Shown one piece after another: positions 15,487 through 21,222 of a DNA stretch of 21,222 nucleotides. The stretch comes from Saprospiraceae bacterium UBA7328 (GTDB taxonomy: Bacteria > Bacteroidota > Bacteroidia > Chitinophagales > Saprospiraceae), in NCBI GenBank assembly GCA_002471345.1, contig DKPS01000101.1, forward strand, positions 16,297 through 37,518. The letters run 5' to 3'. Made by a program: the position numbers and the translations under genes. Each line of letters begins with the position of its first letter. The first letter of the stretch is position 1. Below the pieces are notes generated by a model, which did no database searches, was not told where the DNA came from, and worked only from the letters and a program-made list of their open reading frames with translations.

Positions 15487-17601
15487 ATGAAATTCGAAGA
15501 TTTTCTAACCATAGAAGTAAAAGATGATATCGCCATCATTTGGATTGATAATAAAAAGGAAACTATGAATGTAGTATCTCCTGATGTTATTCAAATTATG
15601 GGAGATTTATATCCAAAGATTCAAGAGGATGCTAGTATTAGAGCAGCTGTATTTATCAGTAAGAAGCCGGATTTTATGGCAGGTGCTGATATCAAGTCTT
15701 TTCAAATAGAAAAGGAAGGTGATTTCAAGCCATATCAAGCTCAAGGACATCAATCTCTTGAATTATTAGAGAATAGCTCTAAACCTTTCGTAGCAGCCAT
15801 CAATGGTGCTTGTGTTGGTCTTGGCACAGAAATGGCTCTGGCTTGTCAAGGTCGAATAGCCACTCGCTCTCCAAGAACAAAAATGGGCTTGCCAGAGGTG
15901 CAATTAGGTATACTTCCCGGTGGTGGTGGAACGCAGAGATTACCTCGTCTTATTGGTATCCAAAAGGCATTAGATATGATGCTCACAGGTAAACAGCTGG
16001 ATGCTAGGCGATGTAAAAGGTTTGGTCTAGTTGATGATCTTACAGATGAAGGCAAGTTACTTCAGGCGGCTATTAAGATGGCTAAAAGATTGATCGACAA
16101 ACCAATCGAACGTAAATCAAGATTATCACTTACTGAAAAAATTCTGGAAAGTGGATTGGGAAGAAGAGTCCTATTTTCTCAGGCAAAAAAAATGGCACTT
16201 AAGCAGTCTCAAGGAAACTATCCAGCCATACCTGCTATAATAGATTGTGTGGAGACGGGGTACCAAAAAGGAATAAATGCCGGATATGCAAAGGAGTTAG
16301 AATGGTTTGAAAAACTGATGTTGACGCCAGAGAGTGCTGCACTTAGATCTATCTTTTTTGCCATGACAGATAACAAAAAAAATCCATTTAAAGGTGCAAA
16401 AGAAGTGGACAATCTTGGGATTATCGGTGCAGGCTTTATGGGTGCTGGTATAGCAGAAGTAAGTGCAACGAAAGGCGTGAATGTCCTCTTAAAAGATATC
16501 AAACAAGAAGTCATAGATGGAGCCTATAAGCAGATATGGACAAGTATCAAAAAGAGATTAAAAAGAAAATCAATCACTAAAATTCAAGCAGAACAACAAA
16601 TCAGCAATGTCACTGGAGATTTGACTTATGCTAATTTTAATTCTGCAGATGTGGTCATAGAGGCAGTTTTAGAGGAGATGTCATTGAAGAAGAGGATTAT
16701 TGAAGACATTGAAAAGAATTGTAATAAGGACGTAATAATCGCGACGAATACTTCTTCACTTTCAGTTACTGAGATGGCATCTCATGCCAAGAAGCCGAAG
16801 AATGTGATTGGCATGCATTATTTCTCTCCAGTACCCAAAATGCCACTATTAGAGATTGTAAAAACAGATAAAACTTCAGAGTCAGTAATTGCTACTTGCT
16901 ATCAGTTGGGTGTAAGACAAGGAAAGACTTGTATCGTGGTGAAAGATGGTACAGGGTTTTATGTGAATAGGATTTTAGCTCCTTATTCAAATGAATGTAT
17001 GCTTATGCTGGATGAGGGATTGGCAATAGATACTGTGGATAAAGCATTAGTGAAAAAAGGATTTCCTGTGGGGCCTATAACTGTAGCTGATCAAGTAGGA
17101 CTAGATATTGTCGCTCATGTTACTGAAAGCTCTAAATCTCTTTTTGAAAATAGGGAAGGGGTAATAATTAGTGAAGCTGCTGTACAAATGTATAAGGACG
17201 GAAGAAAAGGCAAGAAGAATGGAAAAGGCTTTTACTCTTATGACGAAAAGGGAAAAAGAAAAGGAGTGGATAATACTGCTTATAAATATTTTAAAGGTAA
17301 TGGGGATGAGGAATTGGCTTTAGAAGAGATTCAAGATAGAGCAGTTATGTTGCTTTATAAGGAGGCCATAAATTGCTTGGAAGAAGGAATTATTTCTAGT
17401 GTTAAAGATGGGGATATTGGCGCTGTATTTGGGATGGGTTTTATGCCTTTCACTGGTGGCCCATTTAGAGCCATGGATACAATGGGTATTCAGAATGTGG
17501 TGAATAGGATGTATGACCTTCATGGCAAATATGGAGTTAGATTTATGCCTCCAGATAGATTAGTGCAAATGGCTGAGAAAGGAGAGAAATTTCATAGTTA
17601 G
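15487..17601 (+). CDS. fadJ: Fused enoyl-CoA hydratase / 3-hydroxyacyl-CoA dehydrogenase
   Basis: This bifunctional beta-oxidation enzyme of 704 residues hydrates 2-enoyl-CoA and oxidises 3-hydroxyacyl-CoA with NAD. The N-terminal crotonase domain contains MAGADIKSF (oxyanion loop, about 64-72), ACVGLGTEMALAC and the GLPEVQLGILPGGGGTQRL segment, carrying the two expected catalytic glutamates. The central Rossmann domain starts GIIGAGFMGAGIAE (311-324). The dehydrogenase catalytic histidine is H444 in HYFSPVPKMPLLEIV. C-terminal helical domains follow with GFYVNRILAPYSNE and GKKNGKGFYSYD. The length is normal for the fused family. It is the second gene of the thiolase operon and the 54 bp after its stop show no clear terminator. 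Confidence 0.94.
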   Translation: MKFEDFLTIEVKDDIAIIWIDNKKETMNVVSPDVIQIMGDLYPKIQEDASIRAAVFISKKPDFMAGADIKSFQIEKEGDFKPYQAQGHQSLELLENSSKPFVAAINGACVGLGTEMALACQGRIATRSPRTKMGLPEVQLGILPGGGGTQRLPRLIGIQKALDMMLTGKQLDARRCKRFGLVDDLTDEGKLLQAAIKMAKRLIDKPIERKSRLSLTEKILESGLGRRVLFSQAKKMALKQSQGNYPAIPAIIDCVETGYQKGINAGYAKELEWFEKLMLTPESAALRSIFFAMTDNKKNPFKGAKEVDNLGIIGAGFMGAGIAEVSATKGVNVLLKDIKQEVIDGAYKQIWTSIKKRLKRKSITKIQAEQQISNVTGDLTYANFNSADVVIEAVLEEMSLKKRIIEDIEKNCNKDVIIATNTSSLSVTEMASHAKKPKNVIGMHYFSPVPKMPLLEIVKTDKTSESVIATCYQLGVRQGKTCIVVKDGTGFYVNRILAPYSNECMLMLDEGLAIDTVDKALVKKGFPVGPITVADQVGLDIVAHVTESSKSLFENREGVIISEAAVQMYKDGRKGKKNGKGFYSYDEKGKRKGVDNTAYKYFKGNGDEELALEEIQDRAVMLLYKEAINCLEEGIISSVKDGDIGAVFGMGFMPFTGGPFRAMDTMGIQNVVNRMYDLHGKYGVRFMPPDRLVQMAEKGEKFHS

Positions 17602-17655
17602 GTTTATAATTTGGTCTTTTCTAGATTCTGCATACATACACTTTTGTAAATATTA

Positions 17656-18177
17656 CTACTTAAGTATCCCAAGGAATGCAATCCATGGTCCGACTTCTGC
17701 TTTGTATTGTTTCGCCATCACTCTTGAAATTTGAGAAATATGGCCCAAATCATGGACGACCCAGGAGGCCAGAAGTTCTTTTAGACTGACATCCCCTAAT
17801 TCAGGATGGATTCCTTTCTCTATTAAAATTGAACTATTAATTTGTAGATTTTCTAATTCTTTTAGATTATAATCCCTCAAATTTTTAAATTCTTCTATCA
17901 GTTTATTGATGGGCCTTTCTGAATCTTCATTTTCTTGAGCAAATCTGTCAAAAGGTTCAAAAGTCTTATTGCTAGAATTTGAAATGATGATTTTTGATCT
18001 AGTTATCCAGTCAGTTTTTTCTCCATGAATAAGGTGACCTAAAATTTCATATGGACTCCATGTATTTTCTCCCTCATTATTTTTCAGCCAATCATCCGAT
18101 AATCCACTTAATAGAGATTCTATTACTATAGGAGTCCTTTGGAGAATTTCAATGGATTTTTTGAGATCGAAATTCAT
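17656..18177 (-). CDS. DinB-family protein (second copy type)
   Basis: This is another DinB-superfamily four-helix protein. The frame is open to 18261, but that extra stretch overlaps the end of the upstream ferredoxin gene and reads as non-coding, so I take the ATG at 18175-18177. That gives 173 residues, the same length as the DinB protein at 10856. The metal-binding histidines are H48 (EILGHLIHGEKTDW), H142 and H146 (WVVHDLGHISQISRV). The enzymatic role is unknown; family members are often thiol transferases or isomerases. It lies 44 bp after the YjdI-like ferredoxin gene and is probably co-transcribed with it. The two DinB proteins share the histidine pattern but little other visible sequence, so they are not recent duplicates. 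Confidence 0.88.
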   Translation of the reverse strand: MNFDLKKSIEILQRTPIVIESLLSGLSDDWLKNNEGENTWSPYEILGHLIHGEKTDWITRSKIIISNSSNKTFEPFDRFAQENEDSERPINKLIEEFKNLRDYNLKELENLQINSSILIEKGIHPELGDVSLKELLASWVVHDLGHISQISRVMAKQYKAEVGPWIAFLGILK

Positions 18178-18221
18178 TGTCTTATTATTTAGATCCGTTT
18201 GGGAATTGTAAGTAGAGTTTT

Positions 18222-18428
18222 TTACTTTGATTTTTGAATTGATAAAGCCCCCGATGGACATTTCTTTACTTGATCAATGATTTCTTGTCTCGTCGCATTT
18301 TCTGGTTGAATCCATGGACGTTCTTTCGGTTTAAAAACTTTGGATAGTTGTCTTGCGCAAAATCCTGCATGTGTGCACTTATCTGAATTCCAGACTATTT
18401 CAATGTCCTCTTTTTTATACTTCTTCAT
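18222..18428 (-). CDS. Small YjdI-type (4Fe-4S) mono-cluster protein
   Basis: This 68-residue protein matches the Fer4_19/YjdI family of small iron-sulphur proteins. The pattern is NSDKCTHAGFCARQL (C18 and C24, Cys-X5-Cys) followed by PKERPWIQPENA and a C-terminal KKCPSGALS with C57. This is the three-cysteine arrangement typical of the family. The PWIxP and CPSGAL segments match the Escherichia coli YjdI sequence as I remember it. It is probably a low-potential electron carrier or cluster-bearing partner of an unknown enzyme. It starts 19 bp after the TPR remnant and is followed after 44 bp by a DinB gene. Confidence 0.82.
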   Translation of the reverse strand: MKKYKKEDIEIVWNSDKCTHAGFCARQLSKVFKPKERPWIQPENATRQEIIDQVKKCPSGALSIQKSK

Positions 18429-18447
18429 TTTGATCTGTTTTTAGTGA

Positions 18448-18777
18448 TTAGTTAGATGTCATAGTTATTGATTTACTGAATTGTTTGTTTTGTAATTTAG
18501 CAATTATGCTTTTGGCGTTTTCATTATTGGGATTTATCTCCAAATATTTTTTGAAACATTTGAGAGCATTGGCCTCTGTGCCAAATGCTAATTCTGCTTC
18601 ACTCAGACTGTCATGTACATTAAAAGAATTGGGACTGTTGTCTGCATTTAATCTGAAAAAGTCTAAAGATGTCTGTCTGTCTTCTTCTTTTTTACTTCTT
18701 ATATTGTTCAAACCTATTCTATTAAGTAGTTGTTCTGGGAGAGAAAATTCAAATGAAAGAGATTCAGAATCACCCAT
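18448..18777 (-). pseudogene. TPR-like C-terminal tail without its catalytic domain
   Basis: This 109-residue ORF has clear homology features of the TPR-like tail of Bacteroidota esterases and serine hydrolases: PEQLLNRIGLNNIRSKKEE (about 14-32), FFRLNADNSPNSFNVHDSL and CFKKYLEINPNNENAKSII. The family pattern I recall is PEqLlN-iGY-LL ... FklNve-yPnSaNvyDSLgEAy ... Y-ksLelnPnNeNAk--l. Here DSLGEAY has become DSLSEAE and the AI-Y motif ALKCFKK, so it is diverging. The frame is closed by a TGA 9 codons before the ATG, and no hydrolase catalytic domain is present upstream. It could be an expressed small protein, but a relic of a truncated gene is more likely. Confidence 0.55.
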
Positions 18778-19162
18778 TTCCTTTTTGCCTGAATCATCAT
18801 TTCACACTGATATTATGTTCTCAGGGTTGAATGATATATTATTGATGTTTGATTCTTATATTGACATTCATATTTGAGTTCAACCATGTCATTCCTTCTA
18901 ACAAAATATATCGGGTATTAATGCCCTAGTTCATTTAGCCTTTTTATACCTATGGTTATTAGTATTGGTAATTCCCAAAAATCAATGCTAATGTTTTGCG
19001 TTCCTAGTAAATCTTGAGGATCAACTTCATTATCCTCATACCAAGCGGAAATGTTTTAACTCATTAAGACATTAAATCCAACTGTTCATTCATAAGAACA
19101 GCTGACAATATGGAACTATGGACCATGTATCACAAAAACAGCTATTTCATCTTATCAGTACT
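18778..19162. other. 385-bp gap with a headless coding relic
   Basis: There is no complete gene here. The main content is the 45-codon minus-strand open frame at 18918-19055 (listed separately). Other content is a perfect short inverted repeat, CTGTTC (19082-19087) and GAACAG (19096-19101). No tRNA, promoter or terminator can be supported. Confidence 0.5.
18918..19055 (-). pseudogene. 45-codon headless coding relic
   Basis: On the minus strand an open frame of 45 codons without a start codon is bounded by TAA at both ends. Composition is protein-like, with tryptophans, acidic residues and aliphatics: SAWYEDNEVDPQDLLGTQ, then ISIDFWELPILITIGIKRL, ending NELGH. I cannot name the parent family. 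It reads like the C-terminal remnant of a larger protein. An open frame of this length by chance is possible in AT-rich DNA but not likely, so this is tentative. Confidence 0.3.
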
Positions 19163-19963
19163 CTAATTGAAAGAAATTAGGAGTAGCTGATACATACTCA
19201 CAAATCCACTATTATGAATCGACTTTATTGAACCAATATTGTCCTTTTCACAAGAACAGATTGGGGTCTTTTTCCATTCAATAGCTATTTTTTTAGCTTC
19301 ATTAAGTAGATAGGTACCATATCCTTTTCTTCTATAATCAGGAGACACCACCATTCCAATATCAGCAAAGTCACCAGCTGTTGTACTTTTCCTCACTTCA
19401 CATGTTCCTATGATTTCATCACCATGTTCAAGATAGAATATTTCTTTTTTCTCAGTTAAATCTTTTATGTATCCTTCTAACCATTCTTTAGGAGCACCCA
19501 TACTATAATGACAAAAATGTACTATTTTCTCAATATCTTCATTTTGACACTCCTTCAATTCCCCTTCCTTTTCCTCAATATAGACTGGATAATTATTTCT
19601 GAATAAATATGTATTTACATTAAGTTCTTTGGCAAAGTTTAATGCAATTGATAAGTAGCTAGGATTATTTGTGCCTACGATACCTGTTTCAATATTAAGT
19701 TTTTCAATGAACTCTTTGAAAATTGATTCACCTTTCCCTAAGTGCTTTGGCGAAATATAAAATTGAATCAATTGGTTGCTTTCACCTATAGAAGCGTACC
19801 CAATCCATTCATTGTCATGCACGATTCCCCATTCCTTTCCGCTATTCCTAAAAGATTCCCACATTCCATCTTGGGGACTTGTTAAGGTACTTAGCCATTC
19901 ATTTCTTAATTCAGTTAACTCATCAGTATTTGCAATTTCCTTGAACATGTAATTTCGAGCCAT
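19163..19963 (-). CDS. Tandem GNAT-family acetyltransferase
   Basis: This 266-residue protein has two GNAT-like halves. The second, about residues 130-266, is a good acetyl-CoA-binding domain: IIGTCEVRKST, then motif A as GMVVSPDYRRKGYGTYLL (RRKGYG at 211-216), then IKSIHNSGFVSMYQLLLI. The first half (about 1-128: EWGIVHDNEWIGYASI, QLIQFYISPKHLGKGES) has the fold pattern but lacks a proper R/Q-x-x-G-x-G/A loop, so it is probably non-catalytic or a substrate-binding pseudo-domain. The substrate is unknown. M1 and M6 are both possible starts. It stands alone in a loosely packed region, 389 bp after the type II NADH dehydrogenase gene. Confidence 0.85.
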   Translation of the reverse strand: MARNYMFKEIANTDELTELRNEWLSTLTSPQDGMWESFRNSGKEWGIVHDNEWIGYASIGESNQLIQFYISPKHLGKGESIFKEFIEKLNIETGIVGTNNPSYLSIALNFAKELNVNTYLFRNNYPVYIEEKEGELKECQNEDIEKIVHFCHYSMGAPKEWLEGYIKDLTEKKEIFYLEHGDEIIGTCEVRKSTTAGDFADIGMVVSPDYRRKGYGTYLLNEAKKIAIEWKKTPICSCEKDNIGSIKSIHNSGFVSMYQLLLISFN

Positions 19964-20352
19964 TTCAATTTTTATTTAGGAATGTTTAGATAAGAAAGTA
20001 TCTTTTAAAAAGCCTTTTTTGATAGAAGTTGTCATAAATGTTAGGTTTTAATTATGTTCCAATTCTCTTACTTATCAATGGAAAGTTGGCAAAAGAAATA
20101 ATTCCATATGAGTCTTGATATCTTATTTGATCTAACAATTTGTGAATGTCATTTTAATGTTTTCCGATATGAAAAAATAGATATAGACCATTTCTAACTA
20201 TTGTGATAGTAAAGAGGACAGATAACCCTAAATCAATTTTCTTATAGTTTTGTGGTTAATTCTCCAATTTTCCAAAGTATAAATCCAAATCTTAACATTG
20301 TATATCTAGTTAATGAATGTGTAGATGTTGAGTAGATTATTAATTGCCAAAA
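19964..20352. other. 389-bp gene-poor gap
   Basis: There is no complete gene. The minus strand has a 33-codon stretch open without a start (20052-20153, ending ISKRIGT), which is not enough to claim a relic. The sequence is AT-rich with short oligo-A/T runs; no TAnnTTTG box, terminator hairpin or RNA gene could be supported. Confidence 0.5.
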
Positions 20353-21222
20353 TTAAGATTCTCCTTTCCTCTTTACTTCTCTAATTATAAGTCTAAGCCC
20401 TTTATCAGAATTGAAATAACTCCAGCACCAATTAGTAAACACAATCATTCTATTCCTAAAATCTACTAATAACATGAGGTGCAAGAACATCCATATCACC
20501 CAAGCAAAGATACCTGAGAACTTAAAAAAAGGTAGATCTACTACAGCTTTGTTCTTTCCTACTGTTGCCATGGTTCCTTTATCATGGTAGTTAAAAGGTT
20601 GTAGGTCTTTGCCCTTAGCTAATAAATTGAAATTGACTCCGAGTTGATGCCCTTGTTGTCCAGCAACTGATGCTAACATTGGGTGTCCAAGTTCATTGTT
20701 TTCTCTTTCAATACATCCAACATCACCAATTGCAAAAACATTTTTTTCTAACCCTTTTACTCTATTGTATTTGTCGGTTTTAATGCGATTATTTTTGTTT
20801 AATGTGTGATTTAAGTTTTCAATTGGGGCACCCATCACCCCAGCAGACCAAACTAAAGTTTTTGTATGGAAGCTTTTTTTATTGGTAATTACTATATCGT
20901 CCTTATAATCTTTTACAATTGTATTCAACCAAACGTTTATGTCTAATTTTTTTAGAAATTGATAAGATTTCTTAGATGCATTCGCACTCATATTACTCAA
21001 TATTCGATCTGATGCCTCAATTACGTGAATTTGCATTTGAGATAAATCTAAATCGGGGTAGTCTTTTGGTAGTGTGTTCTTTTTTAGTTCAGCTAGTGCA
21101 CCTGCTAATTCAACACCAGTAGCACCACCGCCAACTATTACAAAATTCATATATCGTTCTCTTTCATCAATTCTTGAAAGGGTGAGAGCTTTTTCAAAAT
21201 TTTGTATGATAATACTTCTTAA
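20353..21222 (-). CDS. ndh: Type II NADH:quinone dehydrogenase (NDH-2), 5' end cut by window edge
   Basis: This non-proton-pumping flavoprotein passes electrons from NADH to quinone at the inner membrane. The visible part is 289 codons of an expected ~420-430. The frame continues upstream of the internal Met at 21150 to the window edge (TLSRIDERERY in frame), so the true start is outside. The second nucleotide-binding motif is VIVGGGATGVELAGALAEL. Then come the strand-end acidic residue in IHVIEASDRIL and the FAD-contacting VFAIGDVGCIERE. The quinone-site region is SVAGQQGHQLGVNFNLL. The C-terminal segment FAWVIWMFLHLMLLVDFRNR is a hydrophobic/amphipathic membrane anchor typical of bacterial NDH-2. 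Confidence 0.93.
   Translation of the reverse strand, partial: LRSIIIQNFEKALTLSRIDERERYMNFVIVGGGATGVELAGALAELKKNTLPKDYPDLDLSQMQIHVIEASDRILSNMSANASKKSYQFLKKLDINVWLNTIVKDYKDDIVITNKKSFHTKTLVWSAGVMGAPIENLNHTLNKNNRIKTDKYNRVKGLEKNVFAIGDVGCIERENNELGHPMLASVAGQQGHQLGVNFNLLAKGKDLQPFNYHDKGTMATVGKNKAVVDLPFFKFSGIFAWVIWMFLHLMLLVDFRNRMIVFTNWCWSYFNSDKGLRLIIREVKRKGES

Noticed and set aside
18178..18261. 28-codon N-terminal extension of the second DinB protein
   Set aside because: It overlaps the coding end of the YjdI gene in another frame; the DinB fold starts at the ATG at 18177 and then matches the usual length.
18485..18877. 130-codon plus-strand frame with a hydrophobic start, antisense to the TPR tail
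   Set aside because: The minus strand carries recognisable TPR-tail motifs, so the antisense frame is a shadow.
19082..19101. Short hairpin CTGTTC/GAACAG as terminator or operator
   Set aside because: The stem is only 6 bp with no T-tract, and it is not positioned at a gene end or promoter.
20052..20153. 33-codon start-less open frame on the minus strand as a pseudogene
   Set aside because: A stop-free run this short is expected by chance in AT-rich DNA, and it has no recognisable motif.
1..21222. CRISPR arrays, tRNA/rRNA genes, insertion sequences or integrases
   Set aside because: I saw no regularly spaced repeats, cloverleaf genes, transposase-like or integrase-like frames anywhere in the window.

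Overview
The window looks like chromosomal DNA of a marine-type Bacteroidota, most likely a Cytophagales/Flammeovirgaceae-like lineage. The reasons are visible in the sequence: it is strongly AT-rich, most starts lack a recognisable Shine-Dalgarno sequence, one start has a good TAnnTTTG Bacteroidota -7 box (upstream of the GAPDH gene), and several families are typical of the phylum (GIN/DUF2807 secreted protein, LuxC-type acyl-CoA reductase, unusually long GAPDH, TPR sensor kinase paired with a NarL-type regulator, YjdI-type ferredoxin, DinB proteins). The genus cannot be fixed from the sequence alone.

Layout. At 1-1142 (minus, cut by the left edge) is a PLP-dependent trans-sulfuration enzyme, divergent from a small outer-membrane beta-barrel gene (1170-1862). 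From 2063 to 5335 runs a plus-strand cluster: an RluD-family pseudouridine synthase, a LuxC-family acyl-CoA reductase, endonuclease III and a hotdog-fold thioesterase-like protein. A secreted GIN-domain protein follows (5453-6184) and ends at a strong bidirectional hairpin terminator shared with the convergent MFS transporter gene (6246-7403, minus). Upstream of the MFS gene is a 38-codon ORF that looks like the two ends of a flavodoxin-fold NAD(P)H:quinone oxidoreductase joined after an internal deletion. Then come a long GAPDH and an HExxH lipoprotein, both minus.

From 10448 to 17601 there are a small secreted protein (plus), a DinB protein (minus), a divergent two-component pair (NarL-type regulator minus, TPR sensor kinase plus) with a near-perfect direct repeat in the shared promoter region, and a fatty-acid beta-oxidation operon (thiolase plus fused hydratase/3-hydroxyacyl-CoA dehydrogenase). 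From 17.6 to 20.35 kb the DNA becomes looser and more accessory-like: a second DinB protein, a small YjdI ferredoxin, a stand-alone TPR tail that has lost its catalytic domain, a 45-codon headless coding relic, a tandem GNAT acetyltransferase, and two nearly 400-bp gaps. The window closes with the C-terminal two thirds of a type II NADH dehydrogenase (minus, cut by the right edge).

Most of the window is housekeeping or ordinary metabolism. I see no convincing new multi-gene system. The observations most worth checking are the deletion-fused quinone oxidoreductase remnant, the GAPDH with an NADP-like cofactor pocket, the endonuclease III with only three cluster cysteines, the direct-repeat operator candidate between the two-component genes, and the decayed gene pieces around 18.4-19.1 kb.
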